A DNA stretch of 64,000 bases from Lachnospiraceae bacterium (GTDB taxonomy: Bacteria > Bacillota > Clostridia > Lachnospirales > Lachnospiraceae). The stretch's first letter is position 1, and the number at the start of each line of letters is the position of its first letter. Where the stretch lies: assembly GCA_017463225.1 (NCBI GenBank), contig JAFTPO010000002.1, positions 1 through 64,000 on the forward strand, in the 5' to 3' direction. This document shows, piece by piece, positions 43,901-49,239 of this stretch. A model generated the notes under the pieces. It searched no databases and was not told the DNA's origin. It saw only the letters and a list, made by a program, of their open reading frames with translations. A program made the position numbers and the translations under genes.

Positions 43901-44753
43901 AAACCAGACAGTTACAATCAATGCAGAGATAAATGATGATTTCTATGCATCAAAGACAGTTACAGTTACCGGAACCAGAACAGATATAGATGGAAAGGTA
44001 AATAACCTTACTATCAATAACTTCAATTCTGCAAGTAACCCAACAGTTATCAACGAGGTATTTACTGAGGATGGTATATATGACATTACTATCTCAGCTA
44101 GAGACTCTGTAGGTAACAGCCATTCAACAAGCGTACATTTCATCATAGATAAGACAAAGCCGGTAATCGGAGACCTGTCAGATATAGATGGAAAGGTGCT
44201 TACATCCTTTGAGTGGGATAAGGATTTGGATGAACTGGTATCTGACCTTACAGTATGCGATGTTCATATGTACTTAAATGGACAGGAGTACAATGGTGAG
44301 GATGCAGTGGAGGATGGTTCCTACGTACTTCTTATTACAGCCGAGGATGAGCTTGGACACAAAGTAGAAAAGAGCGTGGAATTCGTGCTTGATACAAAGG
44401 GTCCTGTGTTCATCGTAACAGGTGTTGAGGATGAGGAGAAGAGATTAGAAGAGCCATATCACATAACAGTATCTCTTCAGCTGGATGAGGATACACTTAC
44501 AACAGTAACCTTAAACGGCAGAGTAATTGCAGTAACTAATGATTCTGCAACTATAGACGTTACTGAGGTTGGCGAGTACAAGCTCTATATGGAGGCTGTT
44601 GACGAGGCTGGAAATACAGCTTCAGCAGAGTACGAATTCGAGCTGGAAGCAGAGGCAGAATTTAACATATGGTTAATAGTTGCCATCGCAGCAGTATTAC
44701 TTCTTATCATATTCCTCATAATCTGGAAGAATAGAAAGAAGGATAAGGAATAA
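37926..44753 (+). CDS. Giant Ig-like repeat surface protein (2,275 aa)
   Basis: An N-terminal hydrophobic segment (about residues 14-30, after a basic start) and a C-terminal helix (NIWLIVAIAAVLLLIIFLII) with the cytoplasmic stop KNRKKDKE frame about 2,200 extracellular residues. About fourteen module junctions of the form [VILY]-D-x-x-x-P occur (IDNVFP, LDTNDP, YDNTDP, VDTSIP, YDTTKP, YDATLP, VDGTEP, VDNTDP, IDGDGP, VDTAAP, IDKDAP, IDKTKP, LDTKGP), together with recurring DKAGN/DRVGH/DEAGN turns; these are typical of bacterial Ig-like domains. There is no sortase motif. It is the last gene of the kinase/FHA operon, nine bases after the scaffold gene, with GGGGG before the start, and ends at a strong terminator. 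An adhesin or matrix role is likely; the partner is unknown. Confidence 0.88.
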   Translation: MMKRLFRKDRPIAKLIALWVAFIMMMTPLLENAGFKNPTKAASPLLVSTGIAESAYGKEVTFAEGITCDDINSNVTVETPAEINIATFAKNVNFGIRVSGKLTIDSESTTPYSVGNAEVYYVAADTDPGDSIASNDSSISGSSTIDVSVNKTIYVYLKSFKVFDENGTDIYTRVLDTCPKVAVINVTNLGDMSFDNAVWKNGDANVGNLASSATIVPGFECIDTVKYIVSENDTEPTDWTGASPDPITVNENGKTYYGFIGVFANNETTPGYVYRLDSVEIDNVFPELVKNNGVKMYNSAVPSEYYVIGYSTIGTAFGYTYGDTICVNANSNYILQFLLEDTNLDTSKTKIQIYPQGGVEAVVSEPISGIVQSSRVSYEATISTTGLTVGNVYEVKAYAEDDAKNSSAELLATICPIDKTFKAGPAVITPTPVGGTSGTFGNTISGEAHTITIPVSSGNKLVSATVSYKDKDGVQQSKTITDGLAEIEPTNTIYQTNFNYTFSEDGVYSDVQVVFEDEEDTLAPIECGTLILDTNDPEAKTGDIYTFATGASDVTETIFGSENLDAQTNVYIMDSTLSNSYRFEFWAKDDASGIDKAQYYIDDAANVKDLAVGEVVDGYTKYSTTLSKIDIENFLGEDKDYLEITAIFTDKAGRAKEEKSVKFALSSSEIKVNDALLKTEDGATVDIQNTEDSNRYSDSAFKVTITVSSGYKINSITIRDSEGTFSKTEQVIDSENTFSKVAKRYTVTKTITIPSDVNVNTIVNNAQVTAEDVEGQKAPETSLGKLLYDNTDPVVVNKDTLTLDESDVNYGKFVVDDKWYNAEDEKTINAIITPGPQDTEADLVSASYTVSNSNGADGTIPTTVDDENKAEVAMSILVPESATKDGTTITFNAKDQAGNTLDKNNSVTIKVDTSIPKVKSTKINGKNDNQLAGIGSHIWLEAELEDNLLLDKFTVNIIDSDGEKVAIKDVSYTWDISKYTDTSLNFSNLEDGTYTVQFIATDKAGNESVPVEKQITVGSALTVNTNVSRIESEYYKPSIGTTFGSADEPTISNKKHEVVVNIQSGYKPTKIDIYSGTSTTPIYSERLQVADKPKNQELYYVTRNIVLPANGNDGIYEDIRIVVTDSKIKAGGVANTKEAKLGTFIYDTTKPEIEFKGLYKQNSDGTWTQITQSNLSSNGAYTVNATKDDTYRYVYEVEELTSGFDEDSLKIQGGFNYNYTYIEDMLLAVGEEKILKDATGYEYYAEFTTAELIEHINSYGGGSDNKLMMMASAKDRAQNDADNEPAAFAVQAQDIDLEVKAVLYKDYNSDTKEGTVISINGTDDTFTNKAYTLVVEASSPYCLTSYTLTYGYGTEAKPVTSVAITAEENAAGFDEHSQRYTVVKEITIPVAAIDGGVINNQVLENIILTVVDEGSEKAYEETLGTLFYDATLPYLEATSYEDGLLIDDETWYQEFLLKGNIYPGKQATETDIVNTTLTVAGSVEGDGIINSDEPNGEYTKNADEETGLSYMSFAYFVAESKEVTGTTVAFEAYDRAGNYLPDNKTGVIRVDGTEPKVDFTINDLAQPDVPIIPNIELDIHATDNLTLSKITVDVKQLDGDKKISDGFTYDSGEALKEIGAEELAIDETYSFELADGLYEVTIVAYDKADNASESIVKTFEVDNTDPTNTVKIVSGKTAGKQPSKNFDGSDRDYFYSDAVTLEFTYTEKNMKTVTITDGTNPVNVTFKQVGETDKYVGSCPISGSGKHEITILTEDLTGHKSKPMTISFVIDGDGPTVQSLINGGISYTESMGMLMLTSNTTVAYTVSDSNEDADDFNIQIIKKEPDTAAAVGEYLPTTNRSFSFADEAEYTVNAYAIDMAGNQSLTNTVNFRVDTAAPALTIGGIGDGGNSSTPVTVSFNMQEKFWQDATGTVEIYRKAADGFGESLMETIDYDPTSANSSVSRTLSDNGIYRVEFNASDRVGHTATLSQTFTIDKDAPQVTLVGVNNYDVTNQTVTINAEINDDFYASKTVTVTGTRTDIDGKVNNLTINNFNSASNPTVINEVFTEDGIYDITISARDSVGNSHSTSVHFIIDKTKPVIGDLSDIDGKVLTSFEWDKDLDELVSDLTVCDVHMYLNGQEYNGEDAVEDGSYVLLITAEDELGHKVEKSVEFVLDTKGPVFIVTGVEDEEKRLEEPYHITVSLQLDEDTLTTVTLNGRVIAVTNDSATIDVTEVGEYKLYMEAVDEAGNTASAEYEFELEAEAEFNIWLIVAIAAVLLLIIFLIIWKNRKKDKE

Positions 44754-44798
44754 TTCATACAGGGCTATGGTAGCTCCAAGAACATAAACAATATATAA

Positions 44799-44836
44799 GG
44801 ACCGTGGACAATGAACGAATCCACGGTCCTTTTTTG
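44799..44836 (+). terminator. Terminator of the kinase/FHA/surface-protein operon
   Basis: GGACCGTGGA (44799-44808) pairs with TCCACGGTCC (44820-44829), followed by TTTTTTG. Confidence 0.93.
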
Positions 44837-44907
44837 TGTAAAAAATGTTTTGACGGGTGTGTAAGTAGTTTGGTCTGGTGAGAGTATCTTGGGTATTTTG
44901 CTTATTC

Positions 44908-45054
44908 GCGGACATGTTTCTGGTAGGGGGGTGAAAACCGTAAGAACATGTCGGTCCTTAGCGAGGCAAGCGAAAGCGCAGGCGAGCTTAGTAGCGCTAC
45001 GTGGTCGCCCGAGCGAAAGCGGGTTTTCACCCCCCCTGCCAGGAACACAGCCGC
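44908..45054. other. Long G+C-rich hairpin element of unknown family
   Basis: The left arm 44915-44939 pairs with the right arm 45022-45047 over 25 base pairs with one bulged C; its core is GGGGGGTGAAAACC with GGTTTTCACCCCCC. Two departures from perfect complementarity are T opposite G (44919/45043 and 44924/45038), which are G-U pairs in RNA. After a 3x3 internal loop the stem resumes with GCGG (44908-44911) and CCGC (45051-45054). The loop carries two GCGAAAGC tetraloop-like hairpins and the palindrome TAGCGCTA. It could be a structured RNA or a small non-coding mobile element. Confidence 0.7.
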
Positions 45055-45080
45055 AGGTTCAGGGACACAGCCGCGGATTC
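45041..45080 (+). repeat. 20-bp tandem duplication next to the hairpin element
   Basis: AGGAACACAGCCGCAGGTTC (45041-45060) is followed directly by AGGGACACAGCCGCGGATTC (45061-45080), 17 of 20 identical. The first copy supplies the outer right arm of the hairpin element, so the second copy gives an alternative pairing partner. Confidence 0.85.
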
Positions 45081-45111
45081 AAAACCACAGTCCATACCCA
45101 CATTTCTTTGC

Positions 45112-45140
45112 TTGTAGTTTTAATTCATATGTTGTAAAAT
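45112..45140 (+). promoter_or_regulatory. Promoter for the second PP2C gene
   Basis: TTGTAG (45112-45117), 17-base spacer, TAAAAT (45135-45140), about 60 bases before the start codon. Confidence 0.5.
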
Positions 45141-45199
45141 AATTCTATATGCGGAAAACAAACGCAGTATTGGTATAGCAGACTAGCGGAGGATAATAT

Positions 45200-45928
45200 A
45201 TGATAGAATATTCTATGCTTTCATTACCAGGGGGAAGAGATAACAACGAAGATTACATAACTAAGGCCAGCCATGGAGATGATATGTGCTTTATACTGTG
45301 CGATGGATTAGGTGGACATGACTGTGGTGAGGTGGCGTCTGCCTACGTGGCAGGAGTTGTGGCAGAGGAATTTAGCCTATATGGAGATAGTCCTAACTTT
45401 CTGGCTGATGCATTTAACAAGGCTCAGCAGGGCTTGTTAAAGCTTCAGGAGGAGAGGGGCATGACCAATGCTATGAAAACCACTATGGTAGTGCTGGTGG
45501 TTACATCAGAGCTGATAAAGTGGGCTCATATTGGTGATAGCAGATTGTATCATTTCTATGGAGATTTCACAAAATATGAGAGAACCAGAGACCATAGTAT
45601 GGTACAGATACTTAAGGATATGGGCGAGATAGATGAGGGTCAGATGCGCCATCATGAGGATAGAAACAAGCTGCTTAGAGTTATGGGCGCGGAGTGGAGC
45701 ACCAAAAATTTTGACCTTAGCGCAGTGCTTGAAAGAGGCGAACCAAAGGCCTTTGCACTTATGACAGATGGTTTTTGGGAGTATGTCTTAGAGGAAGAGA
45801 TGATGGAGCTCTTAAGAAATACACAGTCAACAGATGAATGGTTAAGGGCTATGGAGGAGCTTGTACTACAGAGAGCGGATATGACTCGAACTGACAATTA
45901 CTCAGCAATATGTGTAAAGCTTAATTAA
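45200..45928 (+). CDS. PP2C-family protein phosphatase, second copy
   Basis: A 242-residue cytosolic PP2C phosphatase, more compact than the one at 34 kb. Seen: SLPGGRDNNEDY at the N-terminus, metal-binding ILCDGLGGHDCGE near residue 34, KTTMVVLVV, WAHIGDSRLYHF near 112, LMTDGFWEYV near 190 and the final RTDNYSAICVK. All core metal aspartates are present. It is separated from the kinase operon by a terminator and has its own promoter, so it can be regulated independently; whether it acts on the same targets is unknown. GCGGAGG precedes the ATG. Confidence 0.9.
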   Translation: MIEYSMLSLPGGRDNNEDYITKASHGDDMCFILCDGLGGHDCGEVASAYVAGVVAEEFSLYGDSPNFLADAFNKAQQGLLKLQEERGMTNAMKTTMVVLVVTSELIKWAHIGDSRLYHFYGDFTKYERTRDHSMVQILKDMGEIDEGQMRHHEDRNKLLRVMGAEWSTKNFDLSAVLERGEPKAFALMTDGFWEYVLEEEMMELLRNTQSTDEWLRAMEELVLQRADMTRTDNYSAICVKLN

Positions 45929-45954
45929 TAGAATCTTTAATATAGGAGAAAGAT

Positions 45955-46602
45955 ATGTTTAAGGCAGTAGTCTTTGATATGGATGGTGTTATCACTGACA
46001 CCGAAAAATTATATAGAAGATACCAGCTGGAAGAGGGAAGACTTAGAGGAATTCCTGATGAGGAGATGGTAAAGGTCTGCGAGGCCATAGCAGGTGGCAA
46101 TAAATACGCCAACAAGCCTAAATTTGAGGCTATGGTAGGCAGAGGGATTGAGTATTTTGAGTATCGTGAAAAGATGATGGCCAGACTGGATTATCATATC
46201 AATACCTATGGTGTAGAGCTAAAACCGGGAGTAAAGGAAGTTCTGGCATATCTTAAGTCAAAGAACATAAGGATTGGCTTGGCTACATCTACCATCAAAG
46301 AAAGAGCTATAAAATATCTGGTTGATCACGATATATATAAGTATTTTGACAAACTGATATTTGGAGATATGGTTACCAATGGTAAGCCGGCACCGGACAT
46401 ATACCTGAAGGCATGTGAAGAGCTTGAGGTTAGACCTGAGGAGGCTATGGCAGTGGAGGATTCTATCAATGGTATCAAGTCTGCATCAGCTGCAGGTATG
46501 TACCCTGTTATGGTTGTAGATTTGATTGAGCCAAATGATGAGATAAAGCCATTGGCTAAAAATATATACAGAGAATTAATAAGTATCAAGGAATTGATAT
46601 AA
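45955..46602 (+). CDS. HAD-superfamily phosphatase, beta-phosphoglucomutase-like
   Basis: A 215-residue cytosolic HAD subfamily IA hydrolase. Motif I is VFDMDGVITDTEKLY at residues 6-20 with both nucleophile-region aspartates, motif II is GLATSTIKERA near 105, and motifs III/IV are GKPAPDIYLKACEELEV and AVEDSINGIKSASAAGM. Such enzymes dephosphorylate or isomerise sugar phosphates; the particular substrate cannot be read. AGGAGAAAGAT gives a good start. It follows the PP2C gene by 26 bases and may share its transcript. Confidence 0.9.
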   Translation: MFKAVVFDMDGVITDTEKLYRRYQLEEGRLRGIPDEEMVKVCEAIAGGNKYANKPKFEAMVGRGIEYFEYREKMMARLDYHINTYGVELKPGVKEVLAYLKSKNIRIGLATSTIKERAIKYLVDHDIYKYFDKLIFGDMVTNGKPAPDIYLKACEELEVRPEEAMAVEDSINGIKSASAAGMYPVMVVDLIEPNDEIKPLAKNIYRELISIKELI

Positions 46603-46609
46603 GGTTGTG

Positions 46610-46638
46610 AAGCTGCTACAGATATGCTGTGGCAGCTT
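46610..46638 (+). promoter_or_regulatory. Hairpin between the HAD and PII-like genes
   Basis: AAGCTGCTACAG (46610-46621) pairs with CTGTGGCAGCTT (46627-46638), with one G-U pair. It is followed by AATAAAATG and not by a T-run, so termination would be weak; it may rather be a processing or stability hairpin. Confidence 0.5.
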
Positions 46639-46666
46639 AATAAAATGATAAGGAGCAAAAAGACAT

Positions 46667-47005
46667 ATGAATCTACTTGTAGTAATATTAAAAAGAGCTG
46701 ACTTAGTCACTGAAATATGCAGAGAATTAGCAGAGGAGGGTGTGCATGGAGGAACTATATTAGATGGTACCGGTATGGCAAGCGTTATAGAGAAGATGGA
46801 TGACCTTCCTTTGTTTGGGATGCTTAAATCCCTGCTTACAGATGATGACGAAGCTGATGGAGTAAAGGTTATGCTCTTTGTTATGAAGGATGAGGAATTA
46901 GAGGAAGCCAGAAAAATAATTAAAGAGGTGGTGGGCCTTGATGAGCCTAACACAGGAATAATGTTTGCACTTCCTGTATCCTTTGTAGATGGTTTGGGAA
47001 ACTAA
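46667..47005 (+). CDS. Small PII-like protein of unknown function (112 aa)
   Basis: A 112-residue soluble protein. The alternation of short beta strands and helices (NLLVVILKRADLVTEICRELAEEG, GVKVMLFVMKDEELEEARKII, TGIMFALPVSFVDGL) together with the GGTILDGTGM turn resembles the ferredoxin-like fold of nitrogen regulatory PII and related PII-like proteins. The uridylylated T-loop tyrosine of GlnB is not evident, and no amt or nitrogen gene is nearby. The fold assignment is a judgement from pattern only. AAGGAG lies 11 bases before the ATG. Confidence 0.6.
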   Translation: MNLLVVILKRADLVTEICRELAEEGVHGGTILDGTGMASVIEKMDDLPLFGMLKSLLTDDDEADGVKVMLFVMKDEELEEARKIIKEVVGLDEPNTGIMFALPVSFVDGLGN

Positions 47006-47045
47006 GAGAATAAAATCTTCAAAAACACATATATTATATTAAGAT

Positions 47046-47070
47046 AGCCTAGCCTAAAGCTAGGCTTTTA
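47046..47070 (+). terminator. Terminator after the PII-like gene
   Basis: AGCCTAGC (47046-47053) pairs with GCTAGGCT (47059-47066), followed by TTTAAT. The T-run is short. Confidence 0.65.
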
Positions 47071-47087
47071 ATATATGTGGAGGAGCT

Positions 47088-47471
47088 ATGAAGGGAATTA
47101 GGAAGAATCCTTTAGGGAATCAAACTGTTGGTCATATTATTAAGGCTTTGATTCTCTCGTTTTTTGTGACAGCAATGCTTATTGTAATATTTGCATTTGT
47201 TATGTTTAAACTGAGGATAAGTGAAGATATAATTGCTGCGGCAGTTACCTTTATCTACATCATATCCAGTGCATTGGGTGGCTTTTACATCGGAAGAGTT
47301 ATGAAGGAGAAGAAATTCATGTGGGGCTTTCTGGTAGGACTGTGCTATCTGGTAGTATTAGTTGTGGCATCCATTATAATCAGTGGTGGTATTAATATTT
47401 TATCGGCAAAGGGCTTAAGCTTGTTTCTGCTTTGCACCGGAGGTGGTACATTAGGTGGCATGCTGGCGTAA
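47088..47471 (+). CDS. TIGR04086-family membrane protein
   Basis: A 127-residue protein with four hydrophobic segments and a basic N-terminus (MKGIRKNPLGNQ). The segments ISSALGGFYIGRVMKEKKFMWG and LCTGGGTLGGML are characteristic of the TIGR04086 family, whose members in Clostridia often lie close to the SCIFF ranthipeptide, as here. The function is not known to me. TGGAGGAGCT is an ideal ribosome binding site. Confidence 0.85.
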   Translation: MKGIRKNPLGNQTVGHIIKALILSFFVTAMLIVIFAFVMFKLRISEDIIAAAVTFIYIISSALGGFYIGRVMKEKKFMWGFLVGLCYLVVLVVASIIISGGINILSAKGLSLFLLCTGGGTLGGMLA

Positions 47472-47499
47472 AATTTTTCTTTTATTATTTGAAAATATG

Positions 47500-47508
47500 T
47501 GATATACT
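47500..47508 (+). promoter_or_regulatory. Extended -10 promoter for the SCIFF peptide gene
   Basis: TG-A-TATACT (47500-47508) forms an extended -10 element; the -35 position (TTTTAT, 47480-47485) is poor. The 5' leader to the SCIFF start would be about 80 bases. Confidence 0.4.
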
Positions 47509-47594
47509 GTTATGCGAATATGAGTATAAGGGGAAATGTATACATTTATCCCATATATCTTTAATATGAGAAAAATATCTAGGAGGCAAAAATT

Positions 47595-47735
47595 ATGAAG
47601 AGAATTAAGACTTTAACTAACAATACTTTAAAGAACACTGTTGTTAAGGGTGGTTGTGGTGAGTGCCAGACTTCATGCCAGTCAGCATGTAAGACTTCTT
47701 GTACAGTAGGTAACCAGAGCTGCGAGAATAAGTAA
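47595..47735 (+). CDS. scfA: Six-cysteine SCIFF ranthipeptide precursor
   Basis: A 46-residue precursor peptide with the conserved leader MKRIKTLTNNTLKN and a core with six cysteines at residues 21, 24, 28, 32, 36 and 43 interleaved with Thr/Ser (CGECQTSCQSACKTSC). This is the SCIFF (six cysteines in forty-five residues) family, widespread in Clostridia and modified by a dedicated radical SAM enzyme that forms thioether links between cysteines and other residues. AGGAGG lies nine bases before the ATG. The maturase gene follows 92 bases later. The physiological role of SCIFF is generally considered unresolved. Confidence 0.96.
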   Translation: MKRIKTLTNNTLKNTVVKGGCGECQTSCQSACKTSCTVGNQSCENK

Positions 47736-47764
47736 TTTAAAGAATAATACATAGCTATATGAGA

Positions 47765-47796
47765 AAAAGGGGACAATCCTTGGATAGTCCTCTTTC
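47765..47796 (+). terminator. Imperfect hairpin between SCIFF and its maturase
   Basis: AAAGGGGACAATCC (about 47766-47779) pairs with GGATAGTCCTCTTT (47782-47795) with one A-A mismatch and one G-U, followed by CATTG. A leaky terminator here would give far more peptide than enzyme, a common arrangement for such systems. Confidence 0.55.
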
Positions 47797-47827
47797 ATTG
47801 TTATGTGAATAAGGAGTCAATGTTTTA

Positions 47828-49207
47828 ATGGTACACCAGTATAAAAATAATGGTTACAATATCGTTCTTGATGTTTGCAGTGGCTCAGTTCATGTGGTAG
47901 ATGAACTGGTATATGATATGATAGCCATGTTTGAGAGCAAATCAAAGGATGAGATTGCTACAGAGATAAAAAATAAATACAAGGATTTATATTCAGATGA
48001 AGACATCGCTGATGCATACTCAGATATATGTGAGCTTAAGGAAGCAGGACAGCTTTTCACTGAGGATGTGTATAAGGATGTAGTGATTGATTTTAAGAAG
48101 AGAAAGACAGTGGTTAAGGCACTTTGCTTACATATTGCCCATGACTGTAATCTTGCCTGTCAGTATTGCTTTGCTGATGAGGGCTCATATAACGGTCATC
48201 CAAGAGAGCTTATGAACTATGAGGTTGGTAAGCAGGCCCTTGACTTTTTGATAGAGAATTCCGGAAACAGAGTCAATCTTGAGGTAGACTTCTTCGGTGG
48301 AGAGCCGCTGATGAATTTTGATGTAGTAAAGAGATTGGTTGAGTACGGAAGAATGAGAGAGAAGGAGGCTGGGAAGAATTTTAGATTCACTCTTACCACT
48401 AACGGAGTCCTTCTCAATGATGAGATTATAGAGTTCTGTAATAAGGAAATATCCAATGTAGTCTTAAGCTTAGACGGGCGTAAGGAGATTCACGACCTTA
48501 TGCGTCCTACCAGAAATGGTAAGGGAAGCTACGATGTCATAGTGGACAAGTTTAAGAATTTCGTGGAAAAACGTGGCGACAAGAGCTACTACGTGAGAGG
48601 AACCTTCACTAGAAATAATCTGGATTTCACAGAGGATTTTAAGCATATGGTAGACCTTGGCTTTAAGGAGATATCCATAGAGCCGGTGGTATCGCCTGAT
48701 GAGTGTCCATATTCTATAAGGGAAGAGGATATTGACAGAATATGTGAGGAGTACGATAAGCTTGCGCTGGATATAATTGAGAGACATAAGGCAGGCAAGC
48801 CTATAACCTTCTTCCACTATATGCTAGACCTTAACGGAGGCCCTTGTGTGTACAAGAGACTTTCCGGCTGTGGATCGGGAACAGAATACTTGGCGGTTAC
48901 TCCGCAGGGAGAGCTTTATCCTTGCCATCAGTTCGTGGGAATTGACGGATTCAAGCTGGGTGATGTATATAATGGCATAGAGAAGACAGAGCTGGTTGAG
49001 GAATTTAAGCTTTGTAACGTATATGCCAAGGATAAATGTAAGGATTGCTTCGCAAGATTCTACTGTAGTGGCGGATGCGCTGCCAATGCTTACCAGTTCC
49101 ACGGAAGTATACTTGATGCTTACGATATAGGCTGTAAGCTTCAGCAAAAGCGAGTGGAATGTGCAATTATGATAAAAGCAGCTTTAGCTGAGCTTGATGA
49201 ACAGTAG
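47828..49207 (+). CDS. scfB: SCIFF radical SAM maturase (thioether-forming, SPASM domain)
   Basis: A 459-residue radical SAM enzyme. Residues 1-90 look like the peptide-recognition (RRE/PqqD-like) region. The [4Fe-4S] cysteines are in HDCNLACQYCFADEG near residue 100, and FFGGEPLMNFDVV and TTNGVLLNDEI follow. The C-terminal SPASM domain with auxiliary cluster cysteines is seen in GPCVYKRLSGCGSGTEY, LYPCHQF, CKDCFARFYCSGGC and DIGCKLQQ. It forms thioether crosslinks in the SCIFF peptide encoded just upstream. GGAGTCAATGTTTTA precedes the ATG. Length is normal for the family. Confidence 0.95.
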   Translation: MVHQYKNNGYNIVLDVCSGSVHVVDELVYDMIAMFESKSKDEIATEIKNKYKDLYSDEDIADAYSDICELKEAGQLFTEDVYKDVVIDFKKRKTVVKALCLHIAHDCNLACQYCFADEGSYNGHPRELMNYEVGKQALDFLIENSGNRVNLEVDFFGGEPLMNFDVVKRLVEYGRMREKEAGKNFRFTLTTNGVLLNDEIIEFCNKEISNVVLSLDGRKEIHDLMRPTRNGKGSYDVIVDKFKNFVEKRGDKSYYVRGTFTRNNLDFTEDFKHMVDLGFKEISIEPVVSPDECPYSIREEDIDRICEEYDKLALDIIERHKAGKPITFFHYMLDLNGGPCVYKRLSGCGSGTEYLAVTPQGELYPCHQFVGIDGFKLGDVYNGIEKTELVEEFKLCNVYAKDKCKDCFARFYCSGGCAANAYQFHGSILDAYDIGCKLQQKRVECAIMIKAALAELDEQ

Positions 49208-49239
49208 TAAATTGGATTTGTAATAAAAGGAGAAAGAAC

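Larger units (their letters stand above)
44754..45199 (+). other. 446-bp gene-free region after the giant surface protein
   Basis: Contains the operon terminator (44799-44836), a G+C-rich hairpin element (44908-45054), a 20-bp tandem duplication (45041-45080) and a promoter for the following PP2C gene (45112-45140). Short open frames through the element follow its repeats and have no supported start, so I do not call them. Confidence 0.7.

Noticed and set aside
30534..44753. Type VII secretion (ESX/Yuk) cluster
   Set aside because: FHA, kinase and phosphatase genes occur in such clusters, but there is no WXG100 protein, no EssC/FtsK-like ATPase and no EsaA/YueB-like membrane protein here.
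44889..45142. Two overlapping plus-strand frames of 64-82 codons in the hairpin element
   Set aside because: Their sequence simply follows the inverted and tandem repeats, they lack a convincing ribosome binding site, and their Arg/Ser/Pro-rich products look non-coding.
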